Origin: Massilia sp.
GTDB taxonomy: Bacteria > Pseudomonadota > Gammaproteobacteria > Burkholderiales > Burkholderiaceae_D
Assembly (NCBI GenBank): GCA_003520365.1
Contig: DOUW01000054.1
Span: forward strand, 1 to 7,747
Direction: 5' to 3'
DNA: 7,747 bases
A model generated the notes under the pieces. The model searched no databases and was not told the origin of the DNA. It saw only the letters and a program-made list of their open reading frames with translations. Position numbers and translations under genes: made by a program. Positions 1 to 6,568 of the stretch are shown here, one piece after another (the first letter of the stretch is position 1; each line of letters begins with the position of its first letter).

Positions 1-1562
1 GCCGCATTGTGCCCCGGCGCCCCGGTCACGCCGCCGCCCGGGTGGGTGCCCGCGCCGCAGGTGTACAGGCCGGCGATGGGGCCGCGGTAGTCGGCATGAC
101 CGAGCATCGGCCGCGCAGCGAACAGCTGGTCCAGCCCCAGGGCGCCGTGGAAGATATCCCCGCCCACCAGCCCGAAGGTACGCTCCAGGTCCAGCGGACT
201 CATGATCTGCCGGCCCAGCACCGAACGCCTGAAGTTCGGCGCCCAGCGGTCGACGGTGTCGATCATCAGGTCGGCGACCTGCTCGCGGTGCGCGTCCCAG
301 CTCGATCCGTCCGGCAGCTCGGGCGCCACGTGCTGGCAGAACAGGCTGGCCACGTGCTGGCCGGGCGGCGCCAGCGTCGAATCGAGGGTCGACGGAATCA
401 GCATCTCGACGATCGGCTCGCGCGACCAGCCATGGAGGCGCGCATCGATCCAGGCGCGCTCCATGTACTGCAGGCTGGGCGCGATGACGATGCCGCTGCC
501 GTGGTGTTCCTGCGCCTCGGTGCCGGGCAGGCAGCGGAAGCTGGGCAGCTCCGACAGCGCCACGTTCATGCGGAAGGTGCCGGACCCGCAGCGCCAGCCC
601 TGCATGCGGCGCAGGAAGTCGCCAGGCAACGCGCCGGGATCGACCAGCTTCGTGTACAGCAGGCGCGGGTTCAGGTTCGAGACGACCACGCGCGCATCGA
701 AGCGCTCGCCCTTGCCTGTGACCACGCCGCGGGCGCGGCCCTTCTCGAGCAGCACCTCGCGCACGCCGTCGCCGAGGCGGATCTCGACGCCGAGCGCCTG
801 GGCCGCCTTCGCCATCGCCTGGGTGATCGCGCCCATGCCGCCGATCGCATGTCCCCAGGCCCCCTTCTTGCCGTTCACTTCGCCGAAGACGTGGTGCAGC
901 AGCACGTAGGCCGACCCGGGCGCGTAGGGGCTGGCGTAGTTGCCGACCACGCTGTCGAAGCCGAAGGCGGCCTTGATCGGCGCGCTCTCGAACCAGCCGT
1001 CGAGGTAGTCGCCGGCCGACTTGGTGAACAGGTCGAGCAGTTCGCGCTGGCTGGCGAGCGACAGGCCGCGCATCCGGTTGCCGAGCTTGCCGGCCTTGAC
1101 CAGCTCGGGCAGCGCGGCCAGCCAGTTGCCTTGCACCCGGTTCGGCGGCGTCTGCAGCACCAGTTCGCGCAGCAAGTCGGCGGCGGCGTCCAGGTGACTG
1201 GCGTAGGCATCGAGCCTGGCGGCGTCGCGCTGCGAGAATTTGGCCACCTCGGCCGCCGTCCGGCCGGCGCCGACTTTCAGGTAGCGCCGGTCGTTCAGCG
1301 GCAGGAAGTTCGACAGGGGCCGCTCGACGACGCGCAGGCCGTGGCCGGCCAGGTCCATGTCGCGGATGACCTTGGGATTGAGCAGGGATACCGTGTAGGA
1401 GGCGACCGAATTACGGAAACCCGGGTGGAATTCCTCGGTGACGGCGGCGCCGCCGACGACCTGGCGCTGCTCGATGACGGTGACTTTCAGGCCAGCGCGG
1501 GCCAGGTAGAAGGCACACACCAGGCCATTGTGGCCGGCTCCGATGATGATGGCGTCGCGCAT
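1..1562 (-). CDS. PYROXD2-like FAD-dependent oxidoreductase (phytoene desaturase/amine oxidase fold), 3' end cut by window edge
   Basis: 520 codons are visible. The N-terminus has the Rossmann dinucleotide-binding motif (IIIGAGHNGLV, residues 5-15; GxGxxG), the ribose-binding acid after beta-2 (VIE, Glu31) and the GGAAV stretch (37-41) typical of the phytoene desaturase/amine oxidase fold. A GAWGHAIGGMGAI segment lies near residue 240. The C-terminal FAD-contacting stretch (LYTCGAGTHPGGGVTGAPGHN) occupies about 500-520, so only a short tail is missing. By memory the sequence follows human PYROXD2 along its length (for example WFES, PGSAYVLLHHV, LDSTLAPPG, IFHGALGLDQL). PYROXD2 is a mitochondrial protein of uncertain substrate, so the reaction here is unknown. 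A carotenoid role is unlikely: no crtB-like gene is in the window and resemblance is to PYROXD2 rather than CrtI. The ATG at 1562 is chosen because GGAGG lies 6 bases upstream and the Rossmann motif follows at once. It is probably transcribed alone or behind the 113-residue gene at 1670-2011. Confidence 0.9.
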   Translation of the reverse strand, partial: MRDAIIIGAGHNGLVCAFYLARAGLKVTVIEQRQVVGGAAVTEEFHPGFRNSVASYTVSLLNPKVIRDMDLAGHGLRVVERPLSNFLPLNDRRYLKVGAGRTAAEVAKFSQRDAARLDAYASHLDAAADLLRELVLQTPPNRVQGNWLAALPELVKAGKLGNRMRGLSLASQRELLDLFTKSAGDYLDGWFESAPIKAAFGFDSVVGNYASPYAPGSAYVLLHHVFGEVNGKKGAWGHAIGGMGAITQAMAKAAQALGVEIRLGDGVREVLLEKGRARGVVTGKGERFDARVVVSNLNPRLLYTKLVDPGALPGDFLRRMQGWRCGSGTFRMNVALSELPSFRCLPGTEAQEHHGSGIVIAPSLQYMERAWIDARLHGWSREPIVEMLIPSTLDSTLAPPGQHVASLFCQHVAPELPDGSSWDAHREQVADLMIDTVDRWAPNFRRSVLGRQIMSPLDLERTFGLVGGDIFHGALGLDQLFAARPMLGHADYRGPIAGLYTCGAGTHPGGGVTGAPGHNA

Positions 1563-1588
1563 CCGTTTCCTCCCTGGGGAACGCGTGC

Positions 1589-1594
1589 ATTATG
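1589..1594 (-). promoter_or_regulatory. Candidate -10 box for the PYROXD2-like gene
   Basis: The minus strand reads CATAAT here, one mismatch from the sigma-70 -10 consensus, 26 bases upstream of the ATG. Transcription would start near 1582, leaving a leader of about 20 bases that carries the GGAGG ribosome site. No good -35 hexamer lies 16-18 bases upstream (the sequence there is alternating G and C). The promoter is therefore weak, activator-dependent or not real. The palindrome at 1617-1636 would be centred near -44. Confidence 0.3.
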
Positions 1595-1616
1595 CGCCGG
1601 ATGCGGGGCGGCGCGC

Positions 1617-1636
1617 ACCTCGTAGATCGACGAGGT
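1617..1636. promoter_or_regulatory. 20-bp near-perfect palindrome, operator candidate (or hairpin)
   Basis: Arms ACCTCGT (1617-1623) and ACGAGGT (1630-1636) are exact reverse complements, and the centre contains the self-complementary GATC (1625-1628). Only the pair 1624/1629 breaks the symmetry, so 18 of 20 positions are symmetric. It lies in the 107-base gap between the secreted-protein gene and the PYROXD2-like gene, just upstream of the latter's -10 candidate, where dimeric regulators often bind. As RNA it could fold with flanking GCGC/GCGC pairs (1613-1616 with 1639-1642, a 2-base bulge). There is no U-tract on either strand, so a classical intrinsic terminator is less likely. No regulator gene is in the window. 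Confidence 0.4.
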
Positions 1637-1669
1637 CTGCGCGTTGCCGGATTCGTCGTCCGAACCGGC

Positions 1670-2011
1670 TCAGTCGGCCGCGACGCGCCGGCTGTTTTCC
1701 TCCCGCGCCGGACCCCGCTCGTGCTTGCGTCGTTCGCTGACCATTTCCCTGGTCACCTCGCGCTCGTAGCAGATCGGCGCATAACCGCCTTTGCGGCTCC
1801 AGGCGCTGCGGCCGCCGCAGGCGCTGCCGTTGCGCGTGACGTTGTAGGGACAGGGGCAGCGGCCCGGATACGAGGCGATCGATTCGTCGATGATGCGTTG
1901 CTTGATCTGCCGCTCGCTGGCCTGCGTGCCCTCCCTGGCGGCCGCGGGAGCGAGCGCGATGGCGCACAGCAGAAGGACGAGCATGCGTCCTGCATGGTTT
2001 CTTGTAGACAT
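1670..2011 (-). CDS. Small secreted four-cysteine protein, function unknown
   Basis: 113 residues. The N-terminus is a convincing Sec signal peptide: basic n-region (Arg4, Arg9), hydrophobic core LVLLLCAIALAP and an AAA site with likely cleavage after Ala25. The mature part has Cys52, Cys54, Cys64 and Cys81 in the pattern CPCPY-(x)-RNGSACGGRSAWS-(x)-GGYAPICY, followed by a highly charged tail rich in Arg and Glu. I recall this cysteine pattern from short uncharacterised proteins of rhizobia and other proteobacteria, but I know no function for it. The cysteines suggest two periplasmic disulfides or a metal site. No lipobox precedes a cysteine in the right place. The ATG at 2011 is preferred because it supplies the basic n-region; ATG at 1984 (residue 10), preceded by AGGA, is an alternative. 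The gene is divergent from the carbonic anhydrase gene. Confidence 0.75.
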   Translation of the reverse strand: MSTRNHAGRMLVLLLCAIALAPAAAREGTQASERQIKQRIIDESIASYPGRCPCPYNVTRNGSACGGRSAWSRKGGYAPICYEREVTREMVSERRKHERGPAREENSRRVAAD

Positions 2012-2070
2012 GGCGTTCCGGGATGAGAAGAGTCGGTCGAGGGCCGGCCAGCAGCAGGCAGCCGGTCCTG

Positions 2071-2084
2071 ACTATACTGAAATT
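2071..2084. promoter_or_regulatory. AT-rich promoter-like patch in the divergent intergenic region
   Basis: The 227 bases between the secreted-protein gene (minus) and the carbonic anhydrase gene (plus) are GC-rich except for this patch. On the plus strand it reads TATACT (2073-2078), a good -10 box. On the minus strand the overlapping TATAGT (2076 down to 2071) is equally good and would give a leader of about 50 bases for the secreted-protein gene. The plus-strand leader would be about 150 bases. Neither strand has a convincing TTGACA-like -35 at normal spacing. Either or both genes could start here. The remaining intergenic sequence shows only a weak hairpin (2112-2116 with 2125-2129). Confidence 0.3.
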
Positions 2085-2238
2085 TCCCACGCGAAAATCC
2101 TCGCATTCTCACAGGCAGCGCCAAGCCTGCTGCGCGTCGATGTCCCGGCCGGTCGAACTTATTCGCGTTCCGGCGGCCTAAACCGACAGGACGGGAAGCG
2201 CCCGCGCGCCCTCCCCCGCACATTCACAGGAGCTGACA

Positions 2239-2811
2239 ATGTCGATCACCGGCTATCTCGATTTCCACCCCGAGATCGGAGGGCGGGCCTTCGTGCACGA
2301 GTCGGCGCAAGTGATCGGCGAGGTGCGCATCGGCGAGGACAGTTCGATCTGGTGCAACGCCGTCCTGCGCGGCGACGTCAACCACATCCATGCCGGGCGC
2401 TGCACCAACATCCAGGATTTCACCATCGGCCACGTCTCGCACCGCAGCGAACACAACCCGGTCGGCACGCCGCTGGTCATCGGCGACTACGTCACGGTCG
2501 GCCATTCGGTGATCATCCATGGCGCCACCATCGGCAACAACTGCCTGATCGGCATGGGCGCGATCCTGATGGACGACGTCGTCATCCAGGACCATGTCCT
2601 GGTCGGCGCCGGCAGCCTGGTCGCGCCGGGCAAGGTGCTGGAAAGCGGATTTCTCTACCTGGGACGGCCGGCGCGGCGGGTGCGGCCCTTGACGGAGGAC
2701 GAGCTGGGCCAGGTGCGCTACCTGGCCGAGCATTACGTGCGGCTCAAGGACAATTACCTGGCCACGGCGGCAGCGCCTGTAGTGGCCGGCGTGGAGGCGC
2801 ACGAGGATTGA
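2239..2811 (+). CDS. Gamma-class carbonic anhydrase family protein (YrdA-like hexapeptide-repeat protein)
   Basis: 190 residues, close to the 184 of E. coli YrdA. Left-handed beta-helix hexapeptide repeats run through about residues 12-140 ([LIV]-G-x-x-x-x turns such as VIGEVRIGEDSSIW, TIGNNCLIGMGAIL, VLVGAGSLV), followed by a C-terminal helix (about 150-178) that packs on the trimer. Family residues are present: RGDV (44-47), NIQD (57-60), His65/His68 in TIGHVSH, and the His89-x4-His94 pair in VGHSVIIHG, which supply zinc ligands across the trimer interface. The acidic loop of the archaeal Cam enzyme is absent, as in YrdA/CamH types, many of which show little or no measurable CO2 hydration, so real activity is uncertain. 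The protein is expected to be cytoplasmic. AGGAG at 2228-2232, 6 bases before the ATG, sets the start. It stands alone, convergent with the OsmC-YcaO gene. Confidence 0.92.
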   Translation: MSITGYLDFHPEIGGRAFVHESAQVIGEVRIGEDSSIWCNAVLRGDVNHIHAGRCTNIQDFTIGHVSHRSEHNPVGTPLVIGDYVTVGHSVIIHGATIGNNCLIGMGAILMDDVVIQDHVLVGAGSLVAPGKVLESGFLYLGRPARRVRPLTEDELGQVRYLAEHYVRLKDNYLATAAAPVVAGVEAHED

Positions 2812-2823
2812 GGGCCATGAATA

Positions 2824-2877
2824 CCCTGTCGCCAGGGCCGCAGCGTCCTGGCCAGGACGGCTGGTGCCGTCCCGGCC
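2824..2877. terminator. Hairpins between convergent genes, likely two-way transcription end
   Basis: The 78-base gap between the convergent carbonic anhydrase and OsmC-YcaO genes folds strongly. The main stem pairs GGCC-A-GGACGG (2850-2860) with CCGTCC-C-GGCC (2867-2877), 11 positions with one A/C mismatch and a 6-base loop (the loop is 2861-2866). A smaller stem CCCTG/CAGGG (2824-2828 with 2833-2837, loop 4) lies just before. Neither strand has a U-tract after the stem, so this is not a classical intrinsic terminator. Placement supports a role in ending or stabilising both transcripts. Confidence 0.45.
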
Positions 2878-2889
2878 ACGAAACGCCTA

Positions 2890-5091
2890 TCAGGTGGACG
2901 CCGCCGCCTTCGCCCGCGCGGCATGCAGCTTCTTGTAGCTGTCCATCAGGCGATGGTGGCGGTCGAGCCCCTCGAGTTGCATGCTGGTCGGGGTCAGGCC
3001 GAAGAAGCGCACGCTGCCGTCCACCGAGCCCAGCGCCGCGTCCATGCGCGCGTTGCCGTACATGCGGCGGAAGTTGACGACGTAATCGTCGAGCTCCAGC
3101 TCCTCGTCGAGCACCACTTCCAGCACCACGTTCAGCGCCTGGTAGAACAGGCGGCGCTCGACGGTGTTGTCGTTGTACTGGAGGAAGGCGCCGACCAGCT
3201 CGTGGGCCTCCTCGAAGCGCTTCAGGGCGAGGTTGATCAGCAGCCGCAGCTCGAGCACGGTGAGCTGGCCCCAGTCGGTGTTCTCGTCGAATTCGATGCC
3301 GATCAGGCTGGCGATGTCGGAATATTCGTCCAGCTCGTTGTTCTCCAGGCGATCGAGCAGGTCCGCCAGGCTGTCGTCATCCAGGCGATGCAGGTTCAGG
3401 ATGTCTTCGCGGAACAGCAGCGCCTTGTTGGTGTTGTCCCAGACCAGGTCCTCGACCGGGTAGATTTCCGAGTAGCCGGGCACGATGATGCGGCAGGCGG
3501 TCGCGCCGAGCTGGTCGTAGACCGCCGTGTAGACTTCCTTGCCCATCTCTTCCAGGATGCCGAACAGGGTCGCGGCTTCCTGGACGTTCGAATCCTCGCC
3601 CTGGCCCGAGAAATCCCACTCGACGAAATCGTAGTCGGATTTCGCGCTGAAGAAGCGCCAGGACACCACGCCGCTGGAATCGATGAAGTGCTCGACGAAG
3701 TTATAAGGCTCGGTCACGGCTTCGCTGGCGAAGGTCGGCTGCGGCAGGTCGTTCAGGCCCTCGAAACTGCGCCCCTGCAGCAATTCGGTCAGGCTGCGCT
3801 CCAGCGCCACCTCGAAGCTCGGGTGGGCGCCGAAGGAAGCGAACACGCCGCCGGTCTTCGGGTTCATCAGGGTCACGCAGGCTACCGGATACTGGCCGCC
3901 CAGCGAGGCATCCTTGACCAGCACCGGGAAGCCCTGCTCTTCCAGCCCCTTGATGCCGGCGAGGATGCCCGGGTATTTGTCCAGCACGTGTTGCGGCACG
4001 TCGGGCAGCGCCAGCTCGCCTTCCAGGATCTCGCGCTTGACGGCGCGTTCGAAGATCTCGGACAGGCACTGCACCTGGGCTTCGGCCAGGGTGTTCCCGG
4101 CGCTCATGCCGTTGCTGGCGTACAGGTTCTCGATCAGGTTGGACGGGAAGTACACGGTCTCGCCGTCCGAATGGCGCACATAGGGGAAGGACACGATGCC
4201 GCGCTCGACGTTGCCCGAGTTGGTGTCGACCAGGTGCGAGCCGCGCAGCTCGCCGTCGGGGTCGTAGACCTCGAGGCAGTAGGCGTCGAGGATCTCGCTC
4301 GGGAGTGCATCGTCGGGGCCGGGCTGGAACCATCGCTCGTTCGGGTAGTGCACGAAGTCGGCGTTGGCGATCTCTTCGCCCCAGTAGGAGCCGGCATAGA
4401 AATGGTTGTTGCTCAGGCGCTCGATGTACTCGCCCAGGGCCGAGGCCAGGGCGCTTTCCTTGGTCGCGCCCTTGCCGTTGGTGAAGCACATCGGCGAATG
4501 CGCGTCGCGGATGTGCAGCGACCACACGTTCGGCACGATATTGCGCCAGGAAGCGATCTCGATCTTGATGCCCCAGGACGCCAGCTTGCCCGCCATGTTG
4601 GCGATGGTTTCCTCGAGCGGCAGGTCCTTGCCCGGGATATAGGTGCGCGCTGCGGCGTCCGGCTGCAGGGTCAGCAGGGCCTGGGCGTCGGCGTCCAGGC
4701 TTTCGACTTCCTCGATCACGAATTCCGGCCCCTGCTGCACCACCTTCTTGACGGTGCAGCGGTCGATCGAACGCAGGATGCCCTGGCGGTCCTTGTCGGA
4801 GATGTCTGCCGGGAGCTCGACCTGGATCTTGAAGATCTGGGCGTAGCGGTTTTCCGGGTCGACGATGTTGTTCTGCGAGAGGCGGATGTTCTCGGTCGGG
4901 ATGTTGCGGGTGTCGCAGTACAGCTTCACGAAGTATGCCGCGCACAGGGCCGACGAGGCCAGGAAGTAGTCGAAAGGACCGGGGGCCGAGCCGTCGCCCT
5001 TGTAGCGGATCGGCTGGTCGGCGATGACGGTGAAGTCGTCGAACTTGGCTTCCAGGCGCAGCTTGTCGAGGAAGTTGACTTTGATTTCCAT
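2890..5091 (-). CDS. OsmC domain-YcaO domain fusion, probable S12 beta-methylthiolation accessory factor
   Basis: 733 residues. Residues 1-145 form an OsmC-type domain with both family cysteines: Cys50 (in SSALCAAYF) and Cys112 (in SIDRCTVKK); Cys59 is extra. Residues 146-733 align with E. coli YcaO (586 residues) with a near-constant offset of 146. From memory of its ATP site, Lys9, Ser71, Glu75, Glu78, Glu199, Glu202 and Arg286 correspond to Lys155, Ser217, Glu221, Glu224, Glu345, Glu348 and Arg432, all conserved. The C-terminus (from about 570) is acidic and helical, like the TPR-like tail of E. coli YcaO, and lacks the PxPxP ending of azoline-forming YcaO enzymes. E. coli YcaO promotes RimO-dependent beta-methylthiolation of Asp88 in ribosomal protein S12; that role here is inferred. 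The OsmC domain suggests thiol or peroxide chemistry. ATG 5091 (MEIKVNFLDK) is preferred; a GTG at 5112 would add 7 residues but has no ribosome site. Cytoplasmic. Confidence 0.93.
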   Translation of the reverse strand: MEIKVNFLDKLRLEAKFDDFTVIADQPIRYKGDGSAPGPFDYFLASSALCAAYFVKLYCDTRNIPTENIRLSQNNIVDPENRYAQIFKIQVELPADISDKDRQGILRSIDRCTVKKVVQQGPEFVIEEVESLDADAQALLTLQPDAAARTYIPGKDLPLEETIANMAGKLASWGIKIEIASWRNIVPNVWSLHIRDAHSPMCFTNGKGATKESALASALGEYIERLSNNHFYAGSYWGEEIANADFVHYPNERWFQPGPDDALPSEILDAYCLEVYDPDGELRGSHLVDTNSGNVERGIVSFPYVRHSDGETVYFPSNLIENLYASNGMSAGNTLAEAQVQCLSEIFERAVKREILEGELALPDVPQHVLDKYPGILAGIKGLEEQGFPVLVKDASLGGQYPVACVTLMNPKTGGVFASFGAHPSFEVALERSLTELLQGRSFEGLNDLPQPTFASEAVTEPYNFVEHFIDSSGVVSWRFFSAKSDYDFVEWDFSGQGEDSNVQEAATLFGILEEMGKEVYTAVYDQLGATACRIIVPGYSEIYPVEDLVWDNTNKALLFREDILNLHRLDDDSLADLLDRLENNELDEYSDIASLIGIEFDENTDWGQLTVLELRLLINLALKRFEEAHELVGAFLQYNDNTVERRLFYQALNVVLEVVLDEELELDDYVVNFRRMYGNARMDAALGSVDGSVRFFGLTPTSMQLEGLDRHHRLMDSYKKLHAARAKAAAST

Positions 5092-5126
5092 GGGAATTCC
5101 AGATGAATGCACAAACGAGATCGGGC

Positions 5127-5132
5127 ATTATC
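5127..5132 (-). promoter_or_regulatory. Candidate -10 box for the OsmC-YcaO gene
   Basis: The minus strand reads GATAAT, one mismatch from consensus, 35 bases upstream of the ATG at 5091. It lies downstream of the terminator at 5166-5191, so the OsmC-YcaO gene needs its own start. Transcription would begin near 5120 with a leader of about 29 bases. The hexamer 17 bases upstream is a poor -35 (TATGCT). If this start is right, the upstream GTG at 5112 would have only a very short leader, which favours ATG 5091. Confidence 0.4.
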
Positions 5133-5165
5133 CCCGGTTTCGCCGCGCCAGCATAGGCAAAAATG

Positions 5166-5191
5166 AAAAAGCCCTGTAAAAACAGGGCTTT
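5166..5191 (-). terminator. Rho-independent terminator after pcaJ
   Basis: A perfect 9-bp stem AAAGCCCTG/CAGGGCTTT (5168-5176 with 5183-5191) surrounds a 6-base loop. On the minus strand the stem is followed by a U-tract (TTTTTCATTTTT in DNA terms), the classical intrinsic terminator form. It begins 48 bases after the pcaJ stop and ends the transporter-pcaI-pcaJ unit. On the plus strand the following sequence is only TTTAT and no plus-strand gene precedes it, so it mainly serves the minus strand. Confidence 0.92.
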
Positions 5192-5239
5192 ATGCTTCGA
5201 ATAACTGCGCTTATGGCTTGGTATCCGCTGCCTGGCTGC

Positions 5240-5890
5240 TCATCCGCCAGCGCTAGGTGCCAGCAGCGGCGCGTTTGTTACCGCCTGCAATTCGTCGAAC
5301 GTGAGCCCCGGCGCCATCTCGCGCACGCGCAGGCCGTCAAGCGTGACGTCGATCACCGCCAGGTCGGTATAGATGCGGTTCACGCAGGCCACGCCGGTCA
5401 GCGGATAGCTGCACGCGCGCACGATCTTGCTCTCGCCCGTCTTGGTCTGGTGGTCCATCATCACGAACACCTGCTTGGCGCCGATGGCGAGATCCATGGC
5501 GCCGCCGACGGCCGGAATCGCGTCCGGGGCGCCGGTGTGCCAGTTCGCCAGGTCCCCTTTTTCGGAGACCTGGAACGCGCCCAGCACGCAGATGTCGAGG
5601 TGGCCGCCGCGCATCATGGCAAACGAGTCGCCGTGATGGAAATAGCTGCCGCCGGTCAGCAGGGTCACAGGCTGCTTGCCGGCGTTGATCAGGTCCTCGT
5701 CTTCCTCGCCGGGCGCGGGGGCCGGACCCATGCCGAGCAGGCCGTTCTCGCTGTGCAGGAAGACTTCGCGGTCGCTCGGCAGGTAGTTGGCGACCTTGGT
5801 CGGCAGGCCGATGCCGAGATTCACGTAGGCGCCCTCGTGGATATCCTGGGCCACGCGCGCGGCGATCTGGTCTCTGGTAAAGCGGTTCAT
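5240..5890 (-). CDS. pcaJ: 3-oxoadipate CoA-transferase subunit B
   Basis: 216 residues, the usual length (213 in Pseudomonas putida). This beta subunit carries the catalytic glutamate in the CoA-transferase family I signature LHSENGLLG (Glu48), which forms the glutamyl-CoA thioester. With subunit A it moves CoA from succinyl-CoA to 3-oxoadipate in the beta-ketoadipate pathway. Further family stretches are GPAPAPGEEDEDLINAGKQ (55-73), YFHHGDSFAMMRGGH and WHTGAPDAIPAVGGAMDL. These match remembered PcaJ (FFHHADSF, NWHTG) better than succinyl-CoA:acetoacetate transferases (FFSSADSF, no WHTG), which favours 3-oxoadipate as substrate. The ATG at 5890 overlaps the subunit A stop (ATGA, 4 bases), and its AGGAGG ribosome site lies in the last codons of pcaI, so the two are translationally coupled. 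The stop lies 48 bases before the terminator. Confidence 0.93.
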   Translation of the reverse strand: MNRFTRDQIAARVAQDIHEGAYVNLGIGLPTKVANYLPSDREVFLHSENGLLGMGPAPAPGEEDEDLINAGKQPVTLLTGGSYFHHGDSFAMMRGGHLDICVLGAFQVSEKGDLANWHTGAPDAIPAVGGAMDLAIGAKQVFVMMDHQTKTGESKIVRACSYPLTGVACVNRIYTDLAVIDVTLDGLRVREMAPGLTFDELQAVTNAPLLAPSAGG

Positions 5891-6552
5891 GTTGCCTCCT
5901 TCACGACGCGCTGGACGAAGATGCCCGGGGTGACGATCACCTCGGGGTCGAGTTCGCCCAGCGGGACAATTTCGGATACCTGGGCGATCGTCACCTTGGC
6001 GGCCATCGCCATGATCGGGCCGAAGTTGCGCGCGGTCTTGCGGTACACCAGGTTGCCCCAGCGGTCGCCCTTGTTTGCCTTGATGAGGGCGAAGTCGGCG
6101 TGGATCGGGGACTCGAGAACGTAATGGCGGCCGTCGATCAGGCGGGTTTCCTTGCCTTCGGCCAGCAGGGTGCCGTAGCCGGTCGGGGTGAAGAAGCCGC
6201 CGATGCCGGCGCCGGCGGCGCGGATGCGTTCGGCCAGGTTGCCCTGCGGGGTCAGTTCGAGTTCGATCTCGCCGGCGCGATACAGCGCGTCGAAGTGGTG
6301 CGAGTCGGCCTGGCGCGGAAACGAGCAGACGATCTTGCGTACGCGCTTGGCCGCGAGCAGCGCGGCCAGTCCGGTGTCGCCGTTTCCGGCGTTGTTGTTG
6401 ACGATCGTGAGCTCGCGCGCGCCTTGCGCGATGAGGGCATCGATCAGTCTTGATGGCATGCCGGCGTTGCCGAAGCCCCCGATCATGACGGTCGCGCCGT
6501 CGTGCACGTCGGCGACGGCACGCTCCAGCGATGCATAGGTTTTGTCGATCAT
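5887..6552 (-). CDS. pcaI: 3-oxoadipate CoA-transferase subunit A
   Basis: 221 residues; P. putida PcaI is about 231, the difference being a short tail. The family I signature is complete at residues 18-33 (DG-x2-VMI-GGF-x3-G-x-P), including the GGFG loop that shapes the CoA site. Downstream stretches VCSFPRQADSHHFDALYRAGEIELEL, NLAERIRAAGAGIG, FFTPTGYGTLLAEGKETR and HADFALIKANKGDRWGNL follow remembered PcaI almost residue for residue. It forms the heteromer with PcaJ in the cytoplasm. The start at 6552 (MIDKTY, cf. MINKTY in P. putida) is fixed by homology rather than by a ribosome site: the bases just upstream (ATACACAACC) have no Shine-Dalgarno match, which is odd beside the strong sites of its neighbours. 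It lies 65 bases downstream of the transporter gene, with two hairpins in that gap. Confidence 0.93.
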   Translation of the reverse strand: MIDKTYASLERAVADVHDGATVMIGGFGNAGMPSRLIDALIAQGARELTIVNNNAGNGDTGLAALLAAKRVRKIVCSFPRQADSHHFDALYRAGEIELELTPQGNLAERIRAAGAGIGGFFTPTGYGTLLAEGKETRLIDGRHYVLESPIHADFALIKANKGDRWGNLVYRKTARNFGPIMAMAAKVTIAQVSEIVPLGELDPEVIVTPGIFVQRVVKEAT

Positions 6553-6568
6553 GGTTGTGTATGAAAAT

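Noticed and set aside
1..1562. Annotation as a carotenoid phytoene dehydrogenase (CrtI).
   Set aside because: The shared fold gives this label, but the detailed sequence follows PYROXD2 and no carotenoid gene is nearby.
9..1625. A 538-codon plus-strand open frame opposite the PYROXD2-like gene.
   Set aside because: Arg/Ala/His/Gln-rich translation with no domain, whereas the opposite strand encodes a full Rossmann-fold enzyme with a good ribosome site.
2817..2890. A short plus-strand frame starting at ATG 2817, right after the carbonic anhydrase stop.
   Set aside because: It runs into the opposite strand of the OsmC-YcaO gene, encodes a Pro/Arg-rich sequence and overlaps the hairpins; no sign of a real gene.
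1890..3077. A 395-codon plus-strand frame spanning the divergent region and the carbonic anhydrase gene.
   Set aside because: It is out of frame with the carbonic anhydrase and encodes an Arg/Pro/Gly-rich sequence with no family features.
1670..5091. A possible RiPP cluster: YcaO enzyme with a small cysteine-rich protein nearby.
   Set aside because: The YcaO lacks the PxPxP end and aligns with the non-azoline E. coli type; there is no dehydrogenase, cyclodehydratase partner or leader-type precursor. The small protein has a Sec signal peptide and is separated by a divergent gene.
2923..5106. A 727-codon open frame on the plus strand opposite the OsmC-YcaO gene.
   Set aside because: It mirrors the gene codon for codon, has low-complexity Val/His/Gln/Ala-rich composition and no recognisable domain. 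It is the usual antisense artefact in GC-rich DNA.
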